Below, in pieces: positions 16,318-26,062 of a DNA stretch of 64,000 nucleotides. The stretch is from assembly GCF_006542765.1 (NCBI RefSeq), contig NZ_SKCD01000025.1, positions 1 through 64,000 of the forward strand, in the 5' to 3' direction. This DNA comes from Paenibacillus luteus. GTDB lineage: Bacteria; Bacillota; Bacilli; Paenibacillales; Paenibacillaceae. How positions within the stretch are numbered: the stretch's first letter is position 1; every line of letters begins with the position of its first letter. The position numbers and the translations under genes are program-made. The notes below the pieces were generated by a model. The model saw only the letters and a program-made list of their open reading frames with translations. It did no database searches and was not told where the DNA came from.

Positions 16318-16787
16318 GAAATTAGTTCCTCCTGTATATGGAGCCGTATATGAAAACGGCCCGACATTTGTTCGCCTACGTGAAGCTCGTATTTCCATTC
16401 TAATGTAAAAGGCAGCTCTGTGGGCAGCAATTCAGCCTCCGTGCTTCCGCCCTTGCCGTCTGGCACCTGCATGGAAAGCCTATCCGTATCTGTCTCAAGC
16501 TCAAATGAAGTCATGCTCGAGTGATAACGGCCTGTCCGTCTCAGTCCCTGTACGAACAACTGCTCCGATTCTATGACGCCACGCCGCACAATGGACAGCT
16601 CGTCAATCCGGTATTTCAGCAGCGTGCGCACCTCGCCGGCACTTGGATCTCCTTCAACAGCGGGTTCACTATAACGAATAAAAATCGATTTTTCCTTACG
16701 GAACCATTCGCCCTCGTAGGTGTGAAGGTGCGAGCTTCCATCCTGCACGCTCTCCAATGTAATTCGCACTTTCCTGCTATCGCTCAT
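16314..16787 (-). CDS. ywiB: YwiB family protein (DUF1934)
   Basis: 157 residues predicted as mostly beta strand, consistent with the calycin-like beta-barrel DUF1934 (YwiB). Conserved features are the KVRITLESVQDG start and the ELPFTLEWKYELHVGEQMSGRFHIRL end. Its function is not known; it often precedes argS. It has no signal or membrane segment. The stop codon overlaps the argS start. Confidence 0.85.
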   Translation of the reverse strand: MSDSRKVRITLESVQDGSSHLHTYEGEWFRKEKSIFIRYSEPAVEGDPSAGEVRTLLKYRIDELSIVRRGVIESEQLFVQGLRRTGRYHSSMTSFELETDTDRLSMQVPDGKGGSTEAELLPTELPFTLEWKYELHVGEQMSGRFHIRLHIQEELIS

Positions 16788-16866
16788 GATCTTTCTCCTG
16801 TTATCAGACTACTCTTATGTAACTACTATATACAGGAAGCTTCTTAATTTCAACGCTAGCGCTCGG

Positions 16867-17376
16867 TTAACTTGTGGCATACGGCACAATAACGCTCCAT
16901 GCGGTTACGCGATCCTCAAGCGTTCGCATACGGGGAGTTGGGATCGGGCTGGAGGAAGGAAGCTTAAGCAGGGCCATATCTTTAAAGCTTTCATGCCCGC
17001 GGTAAAACTTGTGAAAGGTATCATAAGCTTTGCTCCCATTAAAAGCAAAACAACGCAGCGACGGGTATTTGGCGACTAATTCCGGCAGCTTTTGCGGTAC
17101 TTCCGCCTTTATATTCACATCGAGGCTGCCCTCCCGCTCACAGGATTCAATGACGTCCCATAACGCCAGATGGTGCTTTTTTAAGAAAATAAGCCGATTT
17201 TCATACACCGGGTCCATCTCGGAATCGTTAAACAAACGGTAGATAATCTTCCACATAAAATTTTGCGGGTGGCCATAAAATTGTTTGTGTTCCAGCGACT
17301 TTACGCTCGGCGCCGTTCCTAATATGAGCACGCGCGCATGCTCATCTATCACTGGCGGAAATGAATAGATACGCAT
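16867..17376 (-). CDS. DNA-deoxyinosine glycosylase (uracil-DNA glycosylase superfamily)
   Basis: 169 residues. It begins with a strand followed by LILGTAPSVKSLEHKQFYGHPQNFMWKI, the motif A of the UDG superfamily in its family-6 (hypoxanthine glycosylase) form, and has motif B as LPSSSPIPTPRM near residue 140. Family enzymes remove hypoxanthine, and sometimes uracil, from DNA to start base excision repair. It lies 79 bp upstream of ywiB on the same strand. Enzymatic specificity is inferred from family and cannot be fixed here. Confidence 0.85.
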   Translation of the reverse strand: MRIYSFPPVIDEHARVLILGTAPSVKSLEHKQFYGHPQNFMWKIIYRLFNDSEMDPVYENRLIFLKKHHLALWDVIESCEREGSLDVNIKAEVPQKLPELVAKYPSLRCFAFNGSKAYDTFHKFYRGHESFKDMALLKLPSSSPIPTPRMRTLEDRVTAWSVIVPYATS

Positions 17377-17496
17377 GTGATCATCCCCTTCGCTCTTTTC
17401 TGCTGAAGATCGTTATCCTTTCATTTTAGCCTGATTTGCAATCTGGCATCCACCGTATCCGGCTTGGGGGGTTCAGAAGGAACCGTCATCAACGCA

Positions 17497-17552
17497 AAAA
17501 AGGGCTTCGTCCCAAACGGAATGTTTACCGCAAGGGGCGAAGCCTTTTTTGA
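17497..17552 (-). terminator. Intrinsic terminator of speB
   Basis: AAAAAAGGGCTTCGTCCC and its partner GGGGCGAAGCCTTTTTT form a strong hairpin about 12 bp after the speB stop codon, with T tracts at both ends. Confidence 0.85.
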
Positions 17553-17563
17553 TCAAACCAAAA

Positions 17564-18433
17564 CTATTTCAAAAATCCGAGCAGCATCTCACGAATGACT
17601 TTCGCTGCTACGATCTGCGTTTGCTCCGTTGGATCATAAGCAGGCGCTACCTCAACGAGGTCAAAGCCCACGATGTTCACACCGGAACGGGCAATCGCAT
17701 GAACCGATTCGATCAACTCTTTCGACGTAATGCCACCCGCTTCGGCCGTGCCTGTACCAGGCGCTGCAGAAGGATCCAGCACATCGATATCGATCGTCAA
17801 GTAAACCGGACGTCCTTCAAGCTCTGGAAGCACCTTCTTCAGCGGCTCCAAAACCTCGAACGGATGGAAGTTAATGTTCTCGCGTGCATACTGCCATTCT
17901 TCGCGGGAGCCCGAACGAATACCGAACTGGTAAATGTTCTGACCGCCCATTAGGCCAGCTGCTTTGCGAAGCGGCGTAGAGTGCGACAAAGGCTCGCCTT
18001 CATACGATTCGCGCAGATCCGCGTGAGCATCAAAGTGGATGATCGCAAGATCAGGATACTTCTTGTACACCTCTTGGAAAATCGGCCATGAAACGAGATG
18101 CTCGCCGCCGAGTCCAACAGGGATTTTGCCATCGTCAAGCACGCCGCGCACGAATTCACCGATGATTTCAAGGCTGCGGGCCGCGTTTCCGAAAGGAAGC
18201 AGCAAATCGCCGGCGTCGAAATATTCAATATCCTCCAGGCTGCGGTCTAGGTAAGGGCTGTACTCTTCAAGTCCAATGGACACTTCCCGAATGCGCGGAG
18301 GGCCAAAACGCGAGCCCGGACGGAAGCTGACTGTGAAATCCATCGGCATACCGTAAATAACCGCTTTGGAAGCTTCATAGTTTTCCGAGCTCAAAATGAA
18401 GACGTTGCCGGAATATTTTTGATCCAATTTCAT
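17564..18433 (-). CDS. speB: Agmatinase
   Basis: 289 residues of the ureohydrolase family. The manganese ligands are visible in GGEH (about residue 109), FDAHADLR (about 133) and TIDIDVLDPS (about 215), and the substrate motif is SHSTPLRKA. It splits agmatine into putrescine and urea; the putrescine feeds spermidine synthase, encoded 36 bp upstream. The pair speE-speB is also a unit in B. subtilis. AAGGAGAGG lies upstream of the ATG. Confidence 0.96.
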   Translation of the reverse strand: MKLDQKYSGNVFILSSENYEASKAVIYGMPMDFTVSFRPGSRFGPPRIREVSIGLEEYSPYLDRSLEDIEYFDAGDLLLPFGNAARSLEIIGEFVRGVLDDGKIPVGLGGEHLVSWPIFQEVYKKYPDLAIIHFDAHADLRESYEGEPLSHSTPLRKAAGLMGGQNIYQFGIRSGSREEWQYARENINFHPFEVLEPLKKVLPELEGRPVYLTIDIDVLDPSAAPGTGTAEAGGITSKELIESVHAIARSGVNIVGFDLVEVAPAYDPTEQTQIVAAKVIREMLLGFLK

Positions 18434-18469
18434 GAGGGCTTGTCCTCTCCTTCTATAACGTAGCCGCTA

Positions 18470-19297
18470 TTACTTAATCAGATCTTCAACAAATTTAGGC
18501 AGCACGAAGGCTGCTTTGTGAAGGCGCGGCGTGTAGTATTTCGTATCGATTTCAGGAATTGCTGTCTCATCAACAGCCGTCGGATCGTATTTTTTGCTGC
18601 CCATTGTGAACGTCCACAGACCGCTTGGGTAAGTCGGGATGTTAGCGCCGTATACGCGAACGATCGGGAATACTTCCTTCACGTCTTTGTTTACGCTTTG
18701 GATGAGGTCAGCCTTGAACCAAGGGTTGTCCGTTTGCGCAACGAAAATGCCGTCTTCCTTCAAGGATTCGTAGATGCCTTGGTAGAAGCCTTTCGTAAAC
18801 AGGTTGGCAGCAGGGCCTACGGGCTCCGTGGAATCAACCATGATCACGTCATACGTATTTTTATGGTCATGAATATGCATAAAGCCGTCGTTCACAAGCA
18901 CTTCAACGCGCGGGTTGTCGAGCTCGCCAGCGATGGATGGCAAGTATTTTTTGGAGTACTCAATCACTTTACCGTCGATGTCGACTAGAACAGCCTTCTT
19001 CACCTTCGGGTGCTTCATTACTTCACGAATGACACCGCCGTCGCCGCCGCCTACTACAAGCACGTTCTCTGGGTTCGGATGCGTGAAAAGAACAGGATGC
19101 GCAACCATCTCGTGGTATACGAACTCATCCTTAACTGTAGTCATAACCATGCCGTCTAGCACGAGCATCGTTCCGAACTCTTCCGTTTCGATCATATCCA
19201 ACTGTTGAAAATCCGTTTGTTCATTTACGTAAGTTTTCGTAATCTTCGCCGTAATGCCGAAGCTCTCTGTTTGTTTTTCCGTATACCACAATTCCAT
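18470..19297 (-). CDS. speE: Spermidine synthase
   Basis: 275 residues. It joins an aminopropyl group from decarboxylated SAM to putrescine. The N-terminal beta domain begins MELWYTEKQTESFGI; the Rossmann domain shows VVGGGDGGVIREV, the catalytic Asp in MVDSTEPVGPA and the gatekeeper YHEMVAHP. It has its own sigma-A promoter and is the first gene of speE-speB. In B. subtilis the gene before speE is pbpG; here an 11.5-kb block lies between them. Confidence 0.97.
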   Translation of the reverse strand: MELWYTEKQTESFGITAKITKTYVNEQTDFQQLDMIETEEFGTMLVLDGMVMTTVKDEFVYHEMVAHPVLFTHPNPENVLVVGGGDGGVIREVMKHPKVKKAVLVDIDGKVIEYSKKYLPSIAGELDNPRVEVLVNDGFMHIHDHKNTYDVIMVDSTEPVGPAANLFTKGFYQGIYESLKEDGIFVAQTDNPWFKADLIQSVNKDVKEVFPIVRVYGANIPTYPSGLWTFTMGSKKYDPTAVDETAIPEIDTKYYTPRLHKAAFVLPKFVEDLIK

Positions 19298-19336
19298 GTC
19301 GTAAAACCCCTTCTTTCCTTCAATCGTTCAACCTGT

Positions 19337-19365
19337 ATTATATGCAAATTATCCAATCACTACAA
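19337..19365 (-). promoter_or_regulatory. speE promoter (sigma-A type)
   Basis: Minus-strand TTGTAG (19360-19365) and a perfect TATAAT (19337-19342) with a 17 bp spacer, about 40 bp before the start codon. Confidence 0.7.
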
Positions 19366-19591
19366 GTACTCTATACAAGCCGTAATATTAAGGATTTTTA
19401 AATATTTCATTCTATAAGCTCCTTAACCTAATGTAATTTTCCACACCGTAATCCAATCCCCCCATCCATGCTGAAAGTCCAGGCACCCTGCTGTGAACAT
19501 GCGGCCACAAGGCAAAGAACGTTCCCCAGTTTAACTAGAGAAACGTTCCTTACGCTTCTTATGGTCTGCTCAATCGTCGTGTCTGCTTCCG

Positions 19592-20458
19592 CTATTGTAA
19601 TCCGGACAGCTTCAGGCGCGAATAAACCGGCGTATTGATTTGAACATCTGCCGCTCTTAACTGTTCTGTCAGCCATGATTCATAAGAAGCATGAGCGAGC
19701 GGTTGACCGAATGCCGCTCCAGCAGCATCGCCAGCGTCCACCAGATGTGCTTTTAGCTCAATCACCATGTTCGCCAGCGTATAGGTATAGTAGACTTTCT
19801 CGCTGTACTGCTTAGGCCCATAAATGGTTTGACCCTGAGCCAAGCGGCTCTTACGCTGGCTGTTCTCCTTTTCCATACCGGCCAGAAATGCCTGATAACT
19901 GATATCCTCGATAATACCAGCATTTCTCGCAGCCATTTGCTGCACCTTGATTTCAGCCAATCGATCAAGCGCAAGCTTCCGCAAGGCCTCGATCGGCGTA
20001 TGCCCGTTCCGAGCCTCATACCAGAACGAATCCGAGCTGACATCCCCCGAAGACGGCGCCCATTCAGCTGCGACAACACTTCGCAGCTCAAGCATGCGGG
20101 GCATCCATTCCCCAATAGTTATCGGCTCGCTATTGATCCATGCGACAACGTCAGCAGATGCTTCGAACGGTTGCTCCGTATCGGCTACGGACAGAGCTTG
20201 GATAGCAGATGTGGCGCTCCCATTCCGATCTGCTTCTGCATGCATCCCTGCCGGCGCAGCAGAACAAGCGGTGAGCAGCAGCGGCAAGATCAACAACAGG
20301 AGGGATAGGGACAACAACAATGCCCGAATGCCTGGATGGCAGCGCGGCTTTGTCAGGGCGGCTCGCGACGCTCCTAAAGCCGAACGCTTGCCCACTGCTA
20401 CAACCTTCCTCGAACACCGTTTGTGGATATCCTGGAATGAACCATTCTTCAACTCCAT
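19592..20458 (-). CDS. Lipoprotein with a SurA/PrsA N-terminal-like domain
   Basis: About 288 residues. A run of leucines ends in a lipobox LTAC (Cys near residue 65), followed by a region with the pattern VVAWINSEPITIGEWMPRMLELRS and IEALRKLALDRLAEIKVQQMAARNAGI, as in the chaperone part of PrsA/SurA proteins. No rotamase domain follows. The hydrophobic segment is about 45 residues from the ATG, so translation may begin at a later codon. It is the last gene of the glycan locus and may help fold or anchor the secreted beta-helix protein; that is inference. Confidence 0.65.
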   Translation of the reverse strand: MELKNGSFQDIHKRCSRKVVAVGKRSALGASRAALTKPRCHPGIRALLLSLSLLLLILPLLLTACSAAPAGMHAEADRNGSATSAIQALSVADTEQPFEASADVVAWINSEPITIGEWMPRMLELRSVVAAEWAPSSGDVSSDSFWYEARNGHTPIEALRKLALDRLAEIKVQQMAARNAGIIEDISYQAFLAGMEKENSQRKSRLAQGQTIYGPKQYSEKVYYTYTLANMVIELKAHLVDAGDAAGAAFGQPLAHASYESWLTEQLRAADVQINTPVYSRLKLSGLQ

Positions 20459-20509
20459 TTCCACTATCCCTCCTCATTATCTTTTTATCCTGATCAGCTT
20501 AAAGCCTAA

Positions 20510-22603
20510 TTATTGAATCACTTGCACATTATCGTACGATGCCAGTGTGGAATGGCTGCGCAGCCCAATCTTGCCGGTCTGCAGCTCCGCTGGATTTCCG
20601 ATCCAGGTGAGTATAGTCGTTCCATTCACGTAACCCGTTATATTCCCGCCGCTTATCGAAGCCTTTAGCCGGATGAACTGTCCTGCGCTAATGGGCGAGG
20701 ACACACTCGTAAGCAATTGAAGTGTACCCGCTGTCTTCTTATAGAGGTCAACGGTATCGCTCGTGTCGTTCAAACGAAGCATATAGAAGTTGTTCGCATC
20801 TTGATAGCGGAACAGAATGCCTGCATTGCCTCCATTGGAATTGATCTTGATGTCAGCTTCCACGCTGTAATCACTCCAAGATCCATCGCCTGCATAAGCG
20901 ATAAACTCTCCTGACATTGAATTCTGCACATAGGAGAACGTCCCGTCATTCTGCACGGCCCAGCTGCCGCCGATAGTCGTCCAGCCGTTCGCGTTTTCAT
21001 CTTCAAAGTTATCCGTGAACAGCGTGATGGGAACCGTTACCGCTCCCGTGTATTCATGCACACCGATGTCCGGGACGCCGTTGTACAATGGATTGCCGAA
21101 GAAGTCACTCCCACCGTTGCTCGTGAGGGTTCGGCCTTTGTTGATGGCAGGAGACGCCGAGGTCAGCTTGTAAGCATCCGCGGTTGCGATGCCGGTTGCT
21201 GCCCCTCCGTTTACGAAGAGCGGGTTGCCGATCACTTTATTCGCATCATTGGCAGTGCCGGTATTGGCTCCGTAGAACAAATTGTTATTATATTGAACAC
21301 GCGGACTGACTGTATAATTACCGCTGCCCATATTATAGAAGATGTTATTGCTGTAATAAACCATGCCCGTATTGCTGCCCTCGGTCAAATGGTTGTATGT
21401 CCCGTTGGTCCGATAGATGACGTTGTTGTATACGTATAGGTTCCCCCCGTTGTTAATCACATCAAAGGTCCCGAACGCATCTCCGTCGTTCTGGCTGATA
21501 TTATAGCGGAAGACGTTGCCATCTGTATTGTTCATGACAAGCAGCGCGCCTCCTTCATTGTGATGGCTGAAATTATATTGGTAAATGCTGTTGTACACAT
21601 CGATATCGAAGTCCCATGCTTGCCCATCTCCGTTGATGACTCTAGTATTAAAGGCTTCATTGTTCTGGAATACAGCCCCCGTCGTCGCATAAGCCCACTG
21701 TGCGGCCACAACATAGATCGGATCCAAATAGTTGACGATAGACGTATTGACGTCGCAGCTCACTCCGATTTCGTTCGTCGTATTGTATTCAATTAAAGGA
21801 GAAATCGCGGCACGTACGAGAATGCCATCCCGATGAATACGCTCCACGTAATTGTCACGGATAACTACATTTGTAAAGGCATTGAACTTGTGCGTCCAAG
21901 AAGCATTTGCGAAGGCGTCTGTCATAATCTGAATGCCCGTATCCGCCACGTTAATCACCGTGTTATTCTCAATAAGCACATCGTCCCAAGTGCTCTCCGC
22001 CATCCAATTGCTTCCCCGCGCATAGAAGTTGATGCCGCCGGTTCTTCGGTTCGTACCAAAAACATCATGAATATCGTTGTTGCGGATATAAATATGGCGG
22101 AACGCTCCCGCTCCGGCGCCTTCACCGAGCACTAAAATGCCGCTTCGTTTGCGGTCTGTCGCATGCTGTCCACTCGTAATTTCTAAATTGTTGACCTCCC
22201 AGTACGAGACGTTTTTGAGCCTGACACCAAAACCGTCTCCCTCTACCTCCGTATCCCCAAAGTTGATTAGCGGCTTAGAACCCGAACCGTAGCTATCGAC
22301 CACAATGGGGCTGCCGCTCGTCCCTGAGCCTTGCAGATCCAAATACTGACTGTTCCAAATGGAACCTGCTTTGAGCAGGATCCGGTCTCCTGGACTAAAC
22401 ACGATGCTGTTCACCTTCGGCAGCGTACGCCAGGCGGTTGAGCTGCTTGTTCCGGCATTTGCATCATTCCCTGCGGCGGCATCTACATAATAAGTCGTCC
22501 CTGCGGCTTGCACCGATGGCGTGTGGATAGGACTCCATGGCGCTACGAATACAAGGGCAAAAACCAAAAAAATCAACGAGGTTTTAATTAAAAGCGCTTT
22601 CAT
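20510..22603 (-). CDS. Secreted right-handed beta-helix protein, probable polysaccharide-active enzyme
   Basis: 697 residues: a signal peptide (cleavage near VQAAG), a beta-helix of about 480 residues with many Asn-rich turns (IRNNDIHDV, IENNTVINV, IRDNYVERI, YNNVIYR), then a C-terminal jelly-roll-like module of about 190 residues (FTDNFEDENANGW to the end) of the LamG or DUF1080 type. The opening YYVDAAAGNDANAGTS is typical of PL9-type and other parallel beta-helix proteins. No substrate can be assigned. ATG 22601-22603 has AGGAGG nearby. It lies downstream of a YesM/YesN-type pair. Confidence 0.8.
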   Translation of the reverse strand: MKALLIKTSLIFLVFALVFVAPWSPIHTPSVQAAGTTYYVDAAAGNDANAGTSSSTAWRTLPKVNSIVFSPGDRILLKAGSIWNSQYLDLQGSGTSGSPIVVDSYGSGSKPLINFGDTEVEGDGFGVRLKNVSYWEVNNLEITSGQHATDRKRSGILVLGEGAGAGAFRHIYIRNNDIHDVFGTNRRTGGINFYARGSNWMAESTWDDVLIENNTVINVADTGIQIMTDAFANASWTHKFNAFTNVVIRDNYVERIHRDGILVRAAISPLIEYNTTNEIGVSCDVNTSIVNYLDPIYVVAAQWAYATTGAVFQNNEAFNTRVINGDGQAWDFDIDVYNSIYQYNFSHHNEGGALLVMNNTDGNVFRYNISQNDGDAFGTFDVINNGGNLYVYNNVIYRTNGTYNHLTEGSNTGMVYYSNNIFYNMGSGNYTVSPRVQYNNNLFYGANTGTANDANKVIGNPLFVNGGAATGIATADAYKLTSASPAINKGRTLTSNGGSDFFGNPLYNGVPDIGVHEYTGAVTVPITLFTDNFEDENANGWTTIGGSWAVQNDGTFSYVQNSMSGEFIAYAGDGSWSDYSVEADIKINSNGGNAGILFRYQDANNFYMLRLNDTSDTVDLYKKTAGTLQLLTSVSSPISAGQFIRLKASISGGNITGYVNGTTILTWIGNPAELQTGKIGLRSHSTLASYDNVQVIQ

Positions 22604-22696
22604 AAATACGCCTCCTAATAATAATTTTAATAAAAGCAAACAAAGAGATTCACCGCGGTTACAGGATACCTTAGCAGTACCCCTTGATCTCCCTTA

Positions 22697-24265
22697 TTAC
22701 CCCTTGTATTCACTAGGGCTTTTGCCGCTATACTTTTTGAATACCTTGGAGAAGTACGCACGATCCGAAAACCCGATAGTATAAGCCACATTCTCAACCG
22801 TCTCATGCTCTTGCTTCAGCATGGCAATCGCAAGATTGATCTTATATTGGTTGACGTAGTCTGTGAAATTTACGCCTGCAAGCCGTTTGAAAAACCGAGA
22901 AAAGTAACTTGCATTCAGGTGTAAATGTGCCGCCATATCGAAGGAAGTGACCATTCGGTCGGCATTCGCCTCCAAATACAAATCGATGGCTTGCAGACGA
23001 ATATCCTTCTCGTTTCCTGCTGTTGGTCCGCTGAACTGCTGCCCGAGTAGATTACGCAGCTCCCGCTTCGTCAACCGCGCTGCCTCATCTGCAGTAAAAG
23101 CATGACCCAAGAGCACGTAGAAACCATCCTCGACTTCGGCATTCGTCTCATAGGCAGATTGACGCACCAGGTCTGCCAACCGTTCCTTCACCAAGCGCGG
23201 GGACAGCTGCTCAGCCGCCGCTTGTTGGATCAAAACGTTGACCGCTAGATCGAATAACGACATATTGCCTTCTGAGAAGCCGAGCGACAATAGCGAACGT
23301 TCCTTATCGCCTCTTCCTTCGGAAGAGTGCCGGAAGAAGATTGGCGACTCCGGTGCTGCGACAACGACGGCTGATTCATAGAAGCCACTGTCGCAACTGC
23401 TCATTAAGGACTGGTACGAAGCACCGATCTGATGAAATGGATAAGCATGCCTGCTGTATATGCCGCGCAGCTCCACCTTCAAATAATGATAGGCCTTCTC
23501 CCTAACCGAAGACAGATAAGCTTGGAGTGAATCGCCCAAACTGACGGTCCCCTGAACATTTGAAATGATATAAAGATCCGAACCTCCGCTAGGCAACGCT
23601 GTTATTGCCGCACCCTCCGAAAGCTCGGCAGCGATATTGGCAACTGCAAAATGAATAAGCGGCAGATCCTGATGCCGATAGCGTTCCAGCGCACTTGCTG
23701 CGTCGATATGCAGCACAGCATGCTGGAAGTACGGAAGCTTCCAGGAGATGCCTAGACGTTCCCCGAACAACAGCAGCTCCTTCTCGCTGCTGCCTGCCAG
23801 CAACTGTTTGAGGAAGCTTTGCTTCAACGCTTCCTTATGTCGCATCATATCCTGCTGCAGCGTATACCGATCCAGCAGTTCGCGACGGCTTCTAATGCGG
23901 CTTATTGCTTTGTCCAGACTAGTCGCCAGTTGTTCGGCCGATAGCTCATCCTTGATGATATAATCGTCAGCGTCGAGCTGAAAGGCTCGTTTCGAATATT
24001 GGAAATCCTCATAACAGGTCAGAAATAACAACCTCACCTCCGGATTCACAACTCGGAAGGCTTCGGCCAGTTCGAGCCCGTCCATGCCTGGCATGCCAAT
24101 ATCAGTCACGACGATATCGGGCTCCGTAAGTCTGAATTGCTCCAGCGCTTGCTCACTCGCAGATGCCGAGGCAACGAGCACCAGACCCAGATTCGACTCG
24201 GCCAGCAGCCGTCCGACATATTCCAACATCGGGACGTCATCATCAATAAGCATGATCTTCATCAT
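22697..24265 (-). CDS. YesN-type response regulator with AraC DNA-binding domain
   Basis: 522 residues. The receiver domain has the acidic pair in LIDDD and the phospho-acceptor in DIVVTDIGMPGMDG (about Asp55). A long linker follows, and residues 420-522 form two helix-turn-helix motifs of the AraC type (DMAAHLHLNASYFSRFFKR and VENVAYTIGFSDRAYFSKVFKKY). It overlaps the kinase gene by 23 bases, so they are made together. In this family the regulator usually activates nearby ABC transporter and glycan enzyme genes. Confidence 0.93.
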   Translation of the reverse strand: MMKIMLIDDDVPMLEYVGRLLAESNLGLVLVASASASEQALEQFRLTEPDIVVTDIGMPGMDGLELAEAFRVVNPEVRLLFLTCYEDFQYSKRAFQLDADDYIIKDELSAEQLATSLDKAISRIRSRRELLDRYTLQQDMMRHKEALKQSFLKQLLAGSSEKELLLFGERLGISWKLPYFQHAVLHIDAASALERYRHQDLPLIHFAVANIAAELSEGAAITALPSGGSDLYIISNVQGTVSLGDSLQAYLSSVREKAYHYLKVELRGIYSRHAYPFHQIGASYQSLMSSCDSGFYESAVVVAAPESPIFFRHSSEGRGDKERSLLSLGFSEGNMSLFDLAVNVLIQQAAAEQLSPRLVKERLADLVRQSAYETNAEVEDGFYVLLGHAFTADEAARLTKRELRNLLGQQFSGPTAGNEKDIRLQAIDLYLEANADRMVTSFDMAAHLHLNASYFSRFFKRLAGVNFTDYVNQYKINLAIAMLKQEHETVENVAYTIGFSDRAYFSKVFKKYSGKSPSEYKG

Positions 24266-26006
24266 GGCGATCCGCCTCCTTTCTGCTTTGCATAGGAATC
24301 TGCAAGGTAAAGCTCATGCCACCGCCCTCGCCTTCAGCAGCCGTCAAGCGCGCACGGTGGCCATAGAGCACACGCAATCGCCGGGCGGTGTTAACAAGCC
24401 CTACGCTTTTCTCTTGCACGGGTATGTTGGACTCCGCGTCCAGCAGCCGTTGATTCAGACTCATGATCGCCTCTTCCGGCATCCCTCGTCCATTATCACG
24501 AATCTCAATTTCCGCCATGCGGCCTGCTATGCGGGCAGATAACGAGATGACTGGCCATTCAGGACGAGCCGAGAAGCCATGAATGATAGCATTCTCGACA
24601 ATCGGCTGTAGTAGAAGCCGCGGCAGAGACAGAGACGACAAGCCTTCGTCCAGCGTGAAAACAAAACGAATATCGAGCCGATTGCGAATTTGCATCACCT
24701 GGATGTAGCTATCTAATATTTTTACTTCCTCGGCAAGCTCCAGCGGCGCATCTACCCTTACGTAGGCGCGCAACAGCTTCATTAACGAATCAATCATTCC
24801 GCCATGGGCATCGTCGCCCGCCATGAGAAGGTTGACCTTGATCGAATTAAGCGTATTGAGCAAAAAGTGAGGCCGAATCTGTGCCGCCAGCGCTTGCAGC
24901 TCCAGCAGTCGCTTTTCCTCTTGTTCGTTCTCCATTCGCCGCAGCAGTTCATCCATCTCATCGAGAATCTGGTTAAAGGCCGCGGACAATACCGCTACTT
25001 CATCCTTTCCTTTTACAGGGATGCGCACAGCCCGATTGCCTCCCACATACTGTTTGACGTTTGACCTTAGCAGACTGATCGGCTTGTTAATTTGCCGGGC
25101 CCAGAGCATGGACAAGATCAGGAAAAACAGAAAGAACAAGCCGACGAGCGAGGTGGAGAAGAAGAATTCCCGATTGATCTGCCCAACTACGGAGCGCTGC
25201 GGCATGTGACTCTCCAGCTTCCAGCCCACTCTCTGGAGGACCGTTTCGCTTTTCAACACGCTGCCTGATGATTCCGATTTACTGCCCTCATGCCTAGCAA
25301 TCAGTATGCCCGCGCGATCGGACAGCGTGATGGAAACAGCAGGATTGCCCGTGTCCAACAGACTGCGGAAATAGTCGGCGGGGATGCCAATGAACAAAGT
25401 GGCCAGCCGCTCGCGATCAAGCGGATCGACGATGAAACGTGCCGCATAATACATATCTGGCAAGGCTCCTGCCTCGCCATCTGCGAACCAATGAAGCTCA
25501 GTTGTTTCCTTGGCATCAAGCTTGCCAAGCTCATCCTGAAGCCGGTCCGGAAGCACAGCAAAAACAGGCCTGCTTTGGTTGGAAATAATGACACGGTCAT
25601 GACGGTTAATAAGCAAAATTTCAAGATTAAGATCGAGCGACTGAATGGAGAGGATGCTCGCCATCTCCTTCAGCTTCGCTTGATGCGCATAGGTCTCATA
25701 ATTCGTGAAGCTCTCCACATCCCTCAAACTTCGCAACCGTTCGAGTAGATCGGTATCGTAAGGTTGAGAGAAAAAGACCGACGCAAAGGAAATGCCGTCG
25801 ATCGTTTTCTCCATTTGATGGGCAATAACGTTCAGTGTCTCTTGATTGGAGAGCGTAATCTTGTCGCTTACATTGCGTCCAACGGAAGAGTAGGACCAGA
25901 ACGTAACCGCGATGAATGGCAGCAAGATAAAGATAATGAAGGAGAACTGCAGTCTGCGATAGAAAGAAAATCGACTCATCCAATTCAAGCTGACATCCAT
26001 CCTCAC
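24243..26006 (-). CDS. YesM-type sensor histidine kinase
   Basis: About 587 residues. Two membrane segments (about 15-35 and 280-300) enclose a dCache-like extracellular sensor; then HAMP, a His_kinase domain with phospho-acceptor in AQIRPHFLLNTLNSIK, N box LLQPIVENAIIHG and G box DNGRGM. The exact start is unclear: a GTG opens the frame and ATG ten codons in (MSRFSFYRR) may be the true start. It should sense an extracellular sugar, or the sugar bound by the adjacent binding protein, and phosphorylate the YesN-type regulator. Confidence 0.92.
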   Translation of the reverse strand: MRMDVSLNWMSRFSFYRRLQFSFIIFILLPFIAVTFWSYSSVGRNVSDKITLSNQETLNVIAHQMEKTIDGISFASVFFSQPYDTDLLERLRSLRDVESFTNYETYAHQAKLKEMASILSIQSLDLNLEILLINRHDRVIISNQSRPVFAVLPDRLQDELGKLDAKETTELHWFADGEAGALPDMYYAARFIVDPLDRERLATLFIGIPADYFRSLLDTGNPAVSITLSDRAGILIARHEGSKSESSGSVLKSETVLQRVGWKLESHMPQRSVVGQINREFFFSTSLVGLFFLFFLILSMLWARQINKPISLLRSNVKQYVGGNRAVRIPVKGKDEVAVLSAAFNQILDEMDELLRRMENEQEEKRLLELQALAAQIRPHFLLNTLNSIKVNLLMAGDDAHGGMIDSLMKLLRAYVRVDAPLELAEEVKILDSYIQVMQIRNRLDIRFVFTLDEGLSSLSLPRLLLQPIVENAIIHGFSARPEWPVISLSARIAGRMAEIEIRDNGRGMPEEAIMSLNQRLLDAESNIPVQEKSVGLVNTARRLRVLYGHRARLTAAEGEGGGMSFTLQIPMQSRKEADRHDEDHAY

Positions 26007-26062
26007 GCTGATTTTTCGTTAAGTTCTATTATATCTTATCGCTGCCACTGCCCGGCCAACTT